The translations under genes and the position numbers were made by a program. Under the pieces are notes generated by a model. That model had not been told where the DNA came from. It saw nothing but the letters and a program-made list of their open reading frames with translations, and ran no database searches. A stretch of 64,000 nt of DNA from Thereva unica (Eukaryota > Arthropoda > Insecta > Diptera > Therevidae), in contig OX465283.1 of the NCBI GenBank assembly GCA_949987705.1, forward strand, positions 76,455,720 through 76,519,719, read 5' to 3'. Below are positions 29,671 through 40,649 of the stretch, piece by piece. Each line of letters starts with the position of its first letter. The stretch's first letter is position 1.

Positions 29671-32213
29671 GGCTACGTTCAGATGGTGACTTTTTTCCCG
29701 TATACCGTATATGGGATTTTATAGAATAGAACAGTGGCAATGATAATTACATTAAGATGTTCCCACTAGGCCCATTCATGAAATTTGTTTTCCCGTATAC
29801 CGTACAAACTTGTCACTAAGATTCGATAAATCTCGAATGTATTTTATTGAATGCGTGATCAAGAGGCGCTTAGTTTTATATTGCTCGAATTAGTTTGTAC
29901 TATTGTGTACTTCGAACTCGTGCGTTGAATGTTAATTTCCAGGTGAATCTTTTCAAGATGGAAGACGATTTCTCGATATCAATCGGATTGTTTATTTCGT
30001 TAATTAAATCATTCTCATCATCATTGCGCTCCTTTAATCCCTCATGGGACATAGGGCGGAAACAGTTGCCCTCCAGCGGACTCTGTTTTGCGCAACAGCT
30101 CTCAGCTCCCACCAGAATCTCCCAGTTGTTGCGGCTTCTGCTAGTAGGGTTCTCCTTCACGTTGTTCTAGGTCTTCCGACTCGACGGGATCCTTGCGGAT
30201 TCCAGTCGAGGGCCTGTTTGGCTAGATTTTCGTTTTCGCGTCGCAAGGTGTGGCCAACCCAATTCCATTTCCTTCGTCTGATTTGGTCGTCTATCCTTTC
30301 TTGGCCGGCACGGCGCCATAGTTCTTCGTTTGAAATTCTATCTTGCCAGCGGATTTTTAGGATACGACGCAGGCATCTGTTGATGAAGACTTGTGGGCGC
30401 CCTGTGATTAATTGGGTGACTTTCCATGTTTCGCAACCGTACAAAAGTACTGCCTAAACGTTGGAGTTGAACAGCCGCAATTTGGTGTTAGTTGAGATCT
30501 CCGTTGATCTCCATATGCGGAACAGGCATGCATATACGCCTCGTGCTTTATTTATTCTGGAACTGACATCTTCTTCTGCACCGCCATTTTCGGTAATAAT
30601 ACTACCGAGGTAGCAGAATTTATCGACCAGTTCCACGTCACGGTTATTCAGCGCTGTCCGTTCAATGGTGTTTGCATTTATCCGCATTTCTTTATTTTTA
30701 GTTGTATTTAGCCTTAAGCCTGCTGGACTACTTTCTGTTGCCAAATTGTTAATCATGTTTTTGAGGTCCTGGTGTCTGTGGGCCAGCAAACAAATATCAT
30801 CTGCGTAGTCGAGATCCTTAAGGCGGTCTAACAAACCCCATTGTATGCCGCCTGTTCTACTATCTAGAGCGCCGACAAGGATGTCATTTATTACCATAAG
30901 AAATAGTAAAGGCGAGAGTAGGCATCCTTGTCGTACTCCTGAGCTCACCTCGAAGCTGTCGGATAATTTTCCATTATGGAGAACTCTGCATTTGGAATTA
31001 TTATATAGGGCTTTTATCAATTATATTATTTTATCAGGCAGACCACGTCGCCGTAGTGACTGCCATATAAAGCTCCTATTGACCGAGTCGAACGCTTTCT
31101 CATAATCTACGAAAGCAAGGTAAAGGGGGATCGGAATTCAGTAGACTGCTCTATTATTCTCAAGGTGTTAATTTGATCAATACAGGAGCGACCCTTCCTG
31201 AATCCGGCCTGCTGCCTCCTAAGCGTTCGATCTACTGCCTCACTTATCCTAGATAGTAATATATGGGACAAAATTTTGCCCACTGTAGATAGTAAACAGA
31301 TACCTCTCCAGTTGTCGCATATTGTTAGGTCCCCCTTTTTTTGTATTTTGACTATGATACCTTCTGTCCAATCCTCCGGAAAGGTACAGGTGTTCCATGC
31401 TATTTCTAGGATTGGCTGAAGCGCATCTGCTATGAGGCTTGAGTCGGCTTTCAACAATTCTGGGGGGATGCCATCTTTTCCTGCTGCTTTACCATTGGCC
31501 ATCGCATGAATTGCGGTTACTATTTCCGTCTTGGATGGGGCCCGAGTGGCGATTCTTATTGGCTGTGCATTGTTGCTGTTTTCCTGAGGTTCCTGTGTAA
31601 GTGTACCATTCAGGGGGGCTAAGAAGTAATCTCTCCATCTTTGGAGTTGCTCCTCGTCGCTGCACAGCAGCCTTCCATCCGCACTCTTTACGGCATGCTT
31701 TTTAGTAGAGTGCTTTCCCGAGAGCTGTTTAGTGATTTGGTACAGCACATTCCTGTTGCCTGTGTTTGCCGCGTTTTCCGCTTTTTCTGCGAGCTCATTT
31801 ATCTGCTGCCTTTTATCACGCCGGACACTTCTCTTTACCTCCCGGTGTAATTGGGAGTATTCCCGTTCTAGTTGGTGACGTCTTTCCGGGTCGTTTGTAG
31901 AGTTTACGTTATTTTTGAGGGCCCTTCTGCGTTCTATTTTTTGCCAGGTTGTGTCCGAGATCCAGTGTTGCTGGTTTCTTTGGACATAACCGATGATCGT
32001 TTCCGCAGCCGTCAATATTGCGCCCTTTGTCCTACTCCACAGCTCTTCAATATTTGTGTCGTCAGAAACGTTGTGCTGGTTTAATATTTGTTGTAGGTTG
32101 TAGGTTAATTAAATAAAGGCCTAATTTGTGGGATAATGACGACTGGGCTACCGTTCGTAAAACCACATTTACGTGAAAAACTCGAATCGAATAGTCGCCG
32201 TCTGAATCTAGCC
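29671..32213. mobile_element. Harbinger-like shell, TSD TTT, split by a non-LTR insertion
   Basis: Ends GGCTACGTTCAGATGGTGAC and the complement of GGCTAGATTCAGACGGCGAC. TTT lies on each side (29668-29670 and 32214-32216). Without the inserted retrotransposon it would be about 440 bp, so it is non-autonomous. A short plus-strand frame (MEDDFSISIGLFISLI at about 29958) might be a leftover start of an element protein, without support. GGC..CGTTCAGA ends and a 3-bp TSD are characteristic of PIF/Harbinger. Confidence 0.75.
30010..32103 (-). pseudogene. 5'-truncated APE/RT non-LTR retrotransposon copy
   Basis: Close relative of the copy at 37306-40546, lacking the endonuclease. It is read 32103 to 30010: linker and RT start (MANGKAAGKDGIPPELLKA), QKKGDLTICDNWRGICLL, AGFRKGRSCID; then after a shift VRQGCLLSPLLFLMV and YADDICLLAHR; then after a stop LYGCETWKVTQ, KWNWVGHTLRRENENLAKQ. 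The shift near 31120 comes from a C6-to-C5 change relative to the sister copy; the stop near 30454 replaces a Lys codon. The TSD TTAATTAAAT (10 bp) is at 30000-30009 and 32105-32114. The 3' tail is ATGATGATGAGAATG-like. Confidence 0.9.
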
Positions 32214-33063
32214 TTTCCGTATATCGGACTTTCTTTTGTCTACATTTTCATTATCCTTCGCACCCCTTGTTTGCCATTTCTTAATATCAAGTTGGTACGT
32301 TGAATGTAAGCAACATTCTAAGGATCGGATCCAAGCATATAACGAAGATATGCCAAATTCCAATTTTTTTCAATTACATCACGTTCAACCATCTTGTTAA
32401 GATCATTGAATTCTTTGGAGGTTGCGTGAGACAAATAACAACGTTGTGTTGAGGCAGTTTCCGACAGTGCGTTGCACACTTTGCCGTCCATCGTTGTTAG
32501 TACTAAAGTGTAACGCACATTAATATTCTTCCGCGAAAATATTCTTGAAACGGAACTAGATTATCTTCTTGGTCTTTGGCATATTTTACTTCGTTTCTGG
32601 TTGTTTGCGGTGTTTCTTTCAAATACTCGACCTTAAGTGCACTGCAAAACCGCGAGGAAGAAGGTCGGGGATTTTGCCATATAATTTCTGTATTATTCTC
32701 CGCAATGTGCAATAATTGCAAAGGTTCAAGTGATTAAAAAAAAATATTACTATCTATTACTGTATCGTCATTACTGGAAATTTTTTGCTTGTAGATACTT
32801 TGCCCTGACGTTCCGTCACAGCCCCACTTGCACATTAAATTCAAGTTTAACAACACATCGTCTTCCAAGTTTAAAACATCTTTTCACATATTTAAAATAC
32901 GCTGAACAGTATAGTCTAGTAACGATTGCAGACTTACACAACCTCGTGTTTCAGTAATTGGGATTGATTCTTTGTCAAGGTAATACATTTCTTTCGTTTC
33001 TGCGACGGTGACCTAGGGAGGATAAGCTTTCGAACTGACCATTTTACAACCTGACCTTACAAC
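32214..33063. other. Unassigned sequence
   Basis: No recognised gene or element. Short open frames on both strands (for example near 32318-32721) have no familiar product. Confidence 0.4.
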
Positions 33064-33088
33064 TAGGTTAGGTTAGGTTAGGTTAGGT
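33064..33088 (-). repeat. Five ACCTA (TTAGG-type) units at a non-LTR 3' end
   Basis: Exactly five tandem TAGGT units on the plus strand, that is ACCTA on the element's strand, directly after the last coding part of the minus-strand retrotransposon. They are the insect telomere pentamer in permuted form. They may be the element's own terminal repeat, since several RNase H-bearing non-LTR families end in short tandem repeats. Confidence 0.8.
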
Positions 33089-35165
33089 TGAAATGGCTGC
33101 CCCCACCAGGGAGCCCACTTAGGTACGCCGTCGGGCCCATTGTGATGCCATTCTATTGTTGGGACATAGTTCAGGCCATTTCAAGCCATTTTGAGCTTTT
33201 GATAAAGCGACAGAGTCACCAATATTTTGCAGCCCGCTCAATCCATCAAGGAAAGGTGAGCCAAGGAAGGTCCCTCTTTTCCTTGCTAGGGCGGGACATG
33301 TGCAGAGAAGATGGGAGACAGTTTCTTCCTCTTCTTCGTTACCACAACTTCTGCATAAGCCGTTGTGGGGAAGTCCTAGTCTTTCGGCGTGTGGGCCGAA
33401 GGGACAGTGACCAGTCAGCACCTTTACCACATGGCTTATCTCCTTTTTGTTCAACTGAACAAGAGATTTTGAACGCTTTGCGTCCAAAGTTGGCCACATT
33501 GAATGAAGAGTTCGACAAACAGTTGCTGTGGTCCATCTCAGTCCAGCTCTAGCTAAGCTGATTTTTCTCACAGCTAGTTTATAGGTGGCTAAGGACATTC
33601 CCATTCGGGTTAAGTGGGGTGTCCTTTCCACTTCGGTTCCCTGTCTAGCAAGCTCATCTGCCTTACAGTTTCCCCTAATCCCACTGTGTCCAGGAACCCA
33701 ACACAGTGTTATATCAAACTGAGTGGCAGTCTCACACAGAGACCTGCGGCAGTTCAGAAGAGTCGTGGATGTTGTGACGACAGAATTAAGAGCCTTGAGG
33801 GCCGCCTGGCTGTCCGATAGAATACATATATTCTTATGAGATATATTATTTATCTTCAACCATTCGAGAGCCTCCCAGATCGCAGTTACTTCCGCTTGGA
33901 AGACGCTGCAGTGGTCTGGTAGACGAAGAGAGGTATTTATATTTAATGCCTCGGAAAAGATACCAGAGCCTACACTGTTCCCAATTTTTGAGCCATCTGT
34001 GAAGATACATAGTGACCCAGTTGGGATAACACCATCTGTCCAGTCATCTCTGGGCGGAATGATGGTATTGAAACCTGGATGAGTGGCCATATGAGTATGG
34101 AGTCCATTCAAGAGAAGCCTTTGTCCTGGCAGCCGCCCAGGCTGTCATTTGCTCGGCGTGTATGTCCAAAGGAGTAAGATGCAATAAGACATCCAGCGCA
34201 GCTGTAGGGGTGCTTCTCATTGCACCACTGACACACAGCTCAGCTGTTCTTTGGACTCTTTCCAGTATCTTATGATACGTAATCTTCTGTAATGCACTCC
34301 ACCATACCGATATGCCATGCATAAGTATAGGTCTGATTACAGCTGTATAGAGCCAGTGGACGATGCGGGGTTTAAGGCCCCAGTTGACTCCGATCGTTCT
34401 CTGGCATAAGAAGAGAGCTGTTTTGGCCTAATTTGCTCTTTCTAAAAGATTCGGCCTCCACGTTAGTTTCCTACCGAGTACGAGACCTAGAAATTTCGCA
34501 TCCTCCTTTAGATGCAGTGTTTCTTTGCAAAGTCTTAAAGAAGGAAAATTGGGAAGTCTATGCTTCTTTGTAAAGAGCACTACTTCAGTCTTGGCTGGGT
34601 TGACGCCTAGACCCTTCGTAGTAGCCCAATGAGTAAGAGTATCCAATGCTTGTTGCATTATATCTCTTATTGTTGAGATGTACTTGCCGGTCACCACCAG
34701 CACAATATCATCAGCATAGGCCACCGTGGTGCACCCAGACTCCTTTAGAGTTATCAGCACTTCATTGACTGTCATATTCCAAAGGAGCGGCGATAAGACC
34801 CCACCTTGTGGTGTGCCTCTTCTAACCCGTCTGACTTCTTCCGAAAGCCCCAGGCTAGACTTTATGACCCTGCACCCCAGCAGCTGATCAATAAAGGACC
34901 TGGAGCACCCATCAACATTCACACGCTGGAGTGCCCTCGTGACCGCAGAAGGTTCAACATTGTTGAAAGCACCTTCAATATCTAAGAAAGCAGCCAACGT
35001 GAATTCCTTGAATTCAAGGGATCTTTCGATGACCGCTACCAGGGAATGGAGAGCAGTGTCTACTGATTTACCTTTCGTGTAGGCACGCTGCGAGGGAGAA
35101 AGCAGTTTTCTATCAATGTAAACATATGGAGGGACTGTTTTCATCGTGGGCGTGGGCTTGTTAGA
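33089..35165 (-). pseudogene. RNase H-bearing non-LTR retrotransposon (I/LOA/R1-like), 5'-truncated
   Basis: Minus-strand reading. RT 35144-34428: LSPSQRAYTKGKSVDTALHS, FLDIEGAFNNV (first Asp), RGTPQGGVLSPLLWN, VAYADDIVLVV, NPAKTEVVLFT, FLGLVLGRKLTW. An in-frame TAG at 34428 is followed in the same register by a thumb-like region (34322-34044). After a shift near 34120 comes RNase H: FTDGSKIGNSVGSG, EVTAIWEALEWL, LSDSQAALKAL, WVPGHSGIRGNCKADELA. It ends with a C-terminal Cys/His knuckle (CRSCGNEEEEETVSHLLCTC). The endonuclease is missing. All four RNase H catalytic blocks are visible, but the stop and shift disable the copy. Confidence 0.88.
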
Positions 35166-36177
35166 GTTGGCTATTTAAGTAAGTAAATTCATTTCCGCCA
35201 TCCTTACCAAAGTCCTGTAAGATAATAACTCCACTTTCAAAAGAAAATAGAAGAGAGGATAAGAATTCACTAAAATATGTTTATTGCAAGTAACTTATAT
35301 CATTTTTAAAATTAGAATTCGTTATAGCACTTCGTACTAAAGGACTTGAAGTCATGTTTCCCTTCATCTTTTCACATTCGAATGCTACTTTTTTGACATA
35401 ATTCCTCTTTTTATATCCTTGCCACCGGAGATGCTTCTTTGACCCTCTTAACTACCTAAACTGATAAGGGTATAGAGAAGGGTAAACATGGGTTTTTTTC
35501 TACAATTTATGCCCATTTATTTTGAATTTTTTTTTCCAAGAAACATAATATCATACAAGTGAAAATGTCCATGTGTTCCATGATAAAATTGTGCATCAAA
35601 ATACGAGTACCCTTGATGGCCCTGCTTATTATAAATTTATGGGCCACAACTACATACATTAATCCCAGTTAGCAGTCATTTAGGAAAATAAAATATATGA
35701 TTTAAAATTGTGCAAAAATGAAGTGCACTTTAAAAATAAAATATAATTTTGTTTAATTTGATTTCCCCTGCTAAAACTTTGCTGGAAAACTAATTAAAAA
35801 CAAACCGGAAAAAAACACATAAAATAATCAATTTTGCATTCGCATTTTATTTATTTTAGCAAAGTTATTTTTGGAGAGGACTAATTAAGTTAATAATTTA
35901 TGTATTTGTGTTAGATTTTTAATTATATCAGGCCCTAAATCAATATCAATATTTTATTTATAACGTAAAACTTTTTCCACCATTGTGATTCGTGTTGTTT
36001 ATTTTTGTGCGAATGTCTGTTTTTTCACTGTTGTCAGCTTTGATTTTCTTTATTTGTTTGTGACATTAATTTAGGATTCTTGAAATAAGTGAATGGCAAT
36101 TTCCGTATTATGGCTATTGGATATCATATAATATTGTTAATAAATGCTACCGTTGTATTGTTAATAAATGCTACCGT
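35166..36177. other. Unassigned A+T-rich sequence
   Basis: No element end or coding region recognised. A short direct duplication (ATTGTTAATAAATGCTACCG) occurs at about 36132 and 36157. Confidence 0.4.
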
Positions 36178-36540
36178 TGTGACATCAAAATTGCTTATAA
36201 CTTCAAAAGTAAAGGCCGTAGCATAAAACATTATTCATAGGAAATTGTCCAAGCGTTACAGTTTTGGAAAAAAAAATGGATTAACTACATATTTTTTGGA
36301 GAAAAAGGTGGTTGTAATTGAAATATTTTAGTGAAAGAAAACAAAATTTTTGTTTTTGGAGACTGATAACCCCGAAAGTTGGTAGGCTGGGCCTTGACTT
36401 TTAGATTTTTAGATAGGTGGGAGCATTCTGCGTAGATTGAAAATATTTCATAGGGCTACAAAAATACAGGGTGATATGTAAAGCTCTACTAAAAAACCGT
36501 TAAGATTTCACCCACCCATACGATTTTTTGTTCGTCTATT
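36178..36540. repeat. End-less copy of the 5003-5564 element
   Basis: Colinear with about 5100-5440: AAAATTGCTTATA, AGGCCGTAGCATAAAA, TTTTGGAGAAAAAGGTGGTTG, GGGAGYATTCTGCGTAGATTG and TACAGGGTGATATGTAAA. The terminal repeats are not present, so it is a truncated copy. Confidence 0.7.
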
Positions 36541-37585
36541 CTATTCAGGCGGCGCTTTGTCACTTTACGTAGTAGACCTTGTATACATGGTGGGAGATGT
36601 TCGAGAAATATTGTCGGGTCTATACCTCGACACGGCTTACCAGGACCGGAGAAAGTGACTTCTCCGGAACGAGTCCGGTAAAGAACTGCCCTCAGAACGG
36701 ATCAGAGGAATCTACCCTAATTTTAGCTCGCCAGGGGAATTACAGAGGAGTTTCTAGGGGTATGCAATTTTTACGTATATTCTTGATTTAATCGAGTCCA
36801 CTTAGAAAATAATAGTTGTCCCACAATAGTTGAAAATAACACTATGAAAAACGAATTTTCTCACATTGAAAATAATTTGATATTCATTGAGATCTGAATT
36901 TTTGGAACACGACTGTTTTGGTCTTTTGTAAAGATCAACTTTTGTTCAAAAGTTATTAACTTTTGAATGTTCGAATGTTTTTTTTGCTCAATCAATACAA
37001 TCACACTTTTTGGCAGATCAGATTTTGGCAGAAAAGTGTTGAAAACAAAAACGTTTTATATTTATAGTATATATAGTACCTACTTTTGTATACATTTTCT
37101 GTTGTATGAAAATAAAATATTTGCCAAAAACGAAATTATTTGTTTTCATATTGCTTGCATTTAACATAACATTCAAAAGTTAATAACTTTTGAAAAAAAG
37201 TTGATCTTTACAAACGACCAAAACAGTCGTGTTCCAAAAATTCAGATCTCAATGAATATCAAATTTTTTTCCATGTGATAAAAAATTTGTTGTCTGTAAA
37301 GAGGGGGCGAACGGCTAACAAAGACCTCGGAAAGTGGTGGCACCCGATTTGTCACTTCTGTCAAGACCCAAGAAAAGTCACTGCAGACGAACACCTAGCA
37401 GACCTGTTAGCAAGTCCTAATCCCACCTCCCCGCGGTGCCCCCTGGGGTACTTCTTCGGAAGGAGCTAACGGGAGACGGGCGAATGGCGAGCTCTCTGCG
37501 CCACAAAACAGAGTCTTAAGTCGGTTGGGCTGAGGGTTAGCAACCCGCTCCCATAAAAAACACCATTGCTACGAATCGGCAAACA

Positions 37586-40267
37586 ATGCCTCGGAACCGG
37601 ATGGACAACACGACGACGACCTTTGCTTTTCGAACAAGGACACGAATCGGATCATGGAATGTGAGAACACTGCTTGCTGAGGGACGGCTGGATGAAGTCC
37701 TCAACGAGATGAATCGATATAAAATCAAGATCATGGGACTTAGCGAGACCAGATGGCCCGATGCGGGGGAACATATCTGCCCAAACGGTGAGTCCTTCTT
37801 ATATTCTGGTAGAAACGAAACTGAAAGCCGTAGGAGTGGCGTTGGCGTAATACTCACCAAAGAAGCCAGGTCCAGCCTCATTAGCTGGTCACCAGTTTCT
37901 GAGAGGATTATTACCGTGCGCCTGCGTACCAGACTAAGAAATACTACGGTAGTCCAATGCTATGCTCCAACTGAAGAGGCAGAAGATGACATCAAGGACG
38001 AGTTCTATATGCGACTGAATGAGGTTTTTCGCTCTATTCCAAGGGGAGACATCATTGTTTTAATGGGTGACTTAAACGCTCAGATCGGCCGTGACAACAC
38101 CGGCCTTGAACACACAATTGGAAACCAAGGCCTAAGCCAAGTTACCAATAACAATGGTGAGCTTTTCGTTGACTTTTGTAGTTCCCACCAACTCATGGTA
38201 GGTGGAACTTACTTTTGTCACAAGAAGATACACAAAGAGACCTGGGTATCGCCCGATGGTAGAACGAGAAATCAGATAGATCACGTGGCCGTCAGCCGCA
38301 GATGGAGAACTATTCTTGAGGATGTCAGGAGTTTCAGGGGAGCGGATACTGGAAGCGACCACCATTTGGTTGCAGCAACTATTCGCCTTAAAATCGCCGC
38401 AATCAGAAACGTGCAACATGATGCTATAACCCGTAGACGGTTTAACGTAGACCTCCTGCGGGAGAGCGTTAAAAAGCGGGAATTTGCTGGAAACCTACAA
38501 GACTTATTAAACCAGCAAATCGTTTCTGACGACACAAATATTGAAGAATTGTGGAGTACGACGAAGGGCGCGATATTGACGGCTGCGGAAATGAGCATCG
38601 GTTATGTCCAAAGAAACCAGCAACACTGGATCTCGGACACAACCTGGCAAAAAATAGAACGCAGAAGGGCCCTCCAAAATAACGTAAACTCTACAAACGA
38701 CCCGGAAAGACGCCACCAATTAGAACGGGAATACTCCCAATTACATCGGGAGGTTAAGAGAAGTGTCCGGCGTGATAAAAGGCAGCAGATAAATGAGCTC
38801 GCAGAAAAAGCGGAAAACGCGGCAAACACTGGCAACAGTAAGGTGCTGTACCAAATCACTAAACAGCTCTCGGGAAAGCACTCTACTAAAAAGCATGCCG
38901 TTAAGAGTGCGGATGGAAGGCTGCTGTGCAGCGACGAGGAGCAACTCCAAAGATGGAGAGATTACTTCTTCGCCGCCCTGAATGGTACACTTACACAGGA
39001 ACCTCCGGAAAACAGCAACAATGCACAGCCAATAAGAATCGCCACTCGGGCCCCATCGAAGACGGAAATAGTAACCGCAATTCATGCGATGGCCAATGGT
39101 AAAGCAGCAGGAAAAGATGGCATCCCCCCAGAATTGTTGAAAGCCGACTCAAGCCTCATAGCAGATGCGCTTCAGCCAATCCTAGAAATAGCATGGAACA
39201 CCTGTACCATTCCGGAGGATTGGACGGAAGGTATCATAGTCAAAATACCAAAAAAGGGGGACCTAACAATATGCGACAACTGGAGAGGCATCTGTTTATT
39301 ATCTACTGTGGGCAAAATTTTGTCCCATATATTACTATCTAGGATAAGTGAGGCAGTAGATCGAACGCTTAGGAGGCAGCAGGCCGGATTCAGGAAGGGC
39401 CGCTCCTGTATTGATCATATTAACACCTTGAGAATAATAGTGGAGCAGTCTACTGAATTCCGATCCCCCCTTTACCTTGCTTTCGTAGACTATGAGAAAG
39501 CGTTCGACTCGGTTAATAGGAGCTTCATTTGGAAGGCACTACGGCGACGGGGACTGCCTGATAAAATAATAGAATTGATAAAAGCCCTATATAACAATTC
39601 CAAATGCAGAGTTCTCCATAATGGAAAATTATCCGACAGCTTTGAGGTGAGCTCAGGAGTACGACAAGGATGCCTACTTTCGCCTTTACTATTGCTTATA
39701 GTAATAAATGACATCCTTGTCGGCGCTCTAGATAGTAGAACAGGCGGAATACAATGGGGTTTGTTAGACCGCCTTAAGGATCTCGACTACGCCGATGATA
39801 TCTGTTTGCTGGCCCACAGACACCAGGACCTCAAAAACATGTTAAACAATTTGGCAACAGAAAGTAGTCCAGCAGGCTTAAGGCTAAATCCGACTAAAAC
39901 TAAAGAAATGCGGATAAATGCAAACACCATTGAACGAACAGCGCTGAATAACCGTGACGTGGAACTGGTAAATAAATTCTGCTACCTCGGTAGCATTATT
40001 ACCGAAAATGGTGGGGCAGAAGAAGACGTCAGTTCCAGAATAAACAAAGCACGAGGCGCATATGCATGCCTGTCCCACATATGGAGATCAACGGTGATTT
40101 CCACTAACACCAAATTGCGGCTGTTCAACTCCAACGTTAAGGCAGTTCTTTTGTATGGTTGCGAAACATGGAAAGTCACCCAATTCATAACAGGGCGCCT
40201 ACAAGTCTTCATCAACAGATGCCTTCGTCGTATCCTAAAAACCGCCGTGCCGACCAAGAACGGATAG
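37586..40267 (+). CDS. Endonuclease-reverse transcriptase of the non-LTR element
   Basis: 893 codons. The APE-type endonuclease occupies about residues 20-270: GSWNVRTL (about 22), ETRW (54-57), YAPTEEAEDDIKDEF, MGDLNAQIG, SDHH (257-260). The RT occupies about residues 490-790: GKDGIPPELLK, PKKGDLTICDNWRGI, AGFRKGRSCID, FVDYEKAFDSV (Asp near 635), GVRQGCLLSPL and DYADD (734-738). It would nick target DNA and copy the element RNA at the nick. A C-terminal LYGCETWKV box follows. The reading frame ends early, at ILKTAVPTKNG, because 37 nt are missing relative to the minus-strand sister copy. RTE/CR1-like; the clade is open. Confidence 0.9.
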   Translation: MPRNRMDNTTTTFAFRTRTRIGSWNVRTLLAEGRLDEVLNEMNRYKIKIMGLSETRWPDAGEHICPNGESFLYSGRNETESRRSGVGVILTKEARSSLISWSPVSERIITVRLRTRLRNTTVVQCYAPTEEAEDDIKDEFYMRLNEVFRSIPRGDIIVLMGDLNAQIGRDNTGLEHTIGNQGLSQVTNNNGELFVDFCSSHQLMVGGTYFCHKKIHKETWVSPDGRTRNQIDHVAVSRRWRTILEDVRSFRGADTGSDHHLVAATIRLKIAAIRNVQHDAITRRRFNVDLLRESVKKREFAGNLQDLLNQQIVSDDTNIEELWSTTKGAILTAAEMSIGYVQRNQQHWISDTTWQKIERRRALQNNVNSTNDPERRHQLEREYSQLHREVKRSVRRDKRQQINELAEKAENAANTGNSKVLYQITKQLSGKHSTKKHAVKSADGRLLCSDEEQLQRWRDYFFAALNGTLTQEPPENSNNAQPIRIATRAPSKTEIVTAIHAMANGKAAGKDGIPPELLKADSSLIADALQPILEIAWNTCTIPEDWTEGIIVKIPKKGDLTICDNWRGICLLSTVGKILSHILLSRISEAVDRTLRRQQAGFRKGRSCIDHINTLRIIVEQSTEFRSPLYLAFVDYEKAFDSVNRSFIWKALRRRGLPDKIIELIKALYNNSKCRVLHNGKLSDSFEVSSGVRQGCLLSPLLLLIVINDILVGALDSRTGGIQWGLLDRLKDLDYADDICLLAHRHQDLKNMLNNLATESSPAGLRLNPTKTKEMRINANTIERTALNNRDVELVNKFCYLGSIITENGGAEEDVSSRINKARGAYACLSHIWRSTVISTNTKLRLFNSNVKAVLLYGCETWKVTQFITGRLQVFINRCLRRILKTAVPTKNG

Positions 40268-40524
40268 ACGACCAAATCAGGCGAAGGAAATGGAATTGGG
40301 TTGGCCACACCTTGCGACGCGAAAACGAAAATCTAGCCAAACAGGCCCTTGACTGGAATCCGCAAGGTTCCCGTCGAGTAGGAAGACCTAGAACAACGTG
40401 GAGGAGAACCCTACTAGAAGAAGCCGCAACAACTGGGAGATCCTGGTCGGAGCTAAGAGCTGTCGCGCAAAACAGAGTCCGCTGGAGGGCAACTGTTTCC
40501 GCCCTATGTCCCATGAGGGATTAA
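40246..40524 (+). pseudogene. Detached C-terminal tail of the non-LTR ORF
   Basis: After the 37-nt net deletion the original frame continues in another register as RIDDQIRRRKWNWVGHTLRR, ENENLAKQALDWNPQGSRR and VGRPRTTWRRTLLEEA, ending at a stop at 40522-40524. In the sister copy at 30157-30444 the two parts are joined. This tail has the W-GH-LRR pattern seen at the C-terminus of RTE-like proteins. Confidence 0.85.
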
Positions 40525-40649
40525 AGGAGTTTAAAGAAAGAAGAAGAAAGAGGGTTTACGGACGATAGTTTAACGTGACGTCATGAGAAAATATTGATGA
40601 AATGATTGCATACTTTTATGAATAAAATTGAATCATTTATATTAAATTA

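Larger units (their letters stand above)
37306..40546 (+). mobile_element. Near full-length APE-type non-LTR retrotransposon, TSD AAAGAGGG
   Basis: 3.24 kb with a 280-bp 5' leader (37306-37585), one long ORF, a C-terminal remnant and a short AAGAAG-type 3' tail. AAAGAGGG is duplicated at 37298-37305 and 40547-40554. The leader is shared with the fragment at 45744-46081, which supports 37306 as the true 5' end. A single 37-nt net deletion breaks the ORF near its end. It inserted into the right arm of a hairpin element. Confidence 0.88.
36813..40572. mobile_element. Hairpin element interrupted by the full-length non-LTR insertion
   Basis: Inverted arms about 36860-36965 and 37170-37262 share TTGATATTCATTGAGATCTG, GAACACGACTGTTTTGGTC and TTCAAAAGTTATTAACTTTT. 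The right arm is followed by the retrotransposon at 37306, and its outer end should resume at 40555. Candidate ends are TAGTTGTCCC at 36813 and the complement of TATCGTCC near 40568, but these match poorly, so the limits are uncertain. Confidence 0.5.

Noticed and set aside
33614..33820. Plus-strand frames opposite the RNase H region
   Set aside because: The minus strand carries clear RT and RNase H motifs; the plus frames are shadows.
37537..40514. Several minus-strand frames of 60-115 codons over the non-LTR ORF
   Set aside because: Antisense shadows of the 893-codon endonuclease-RT frame.
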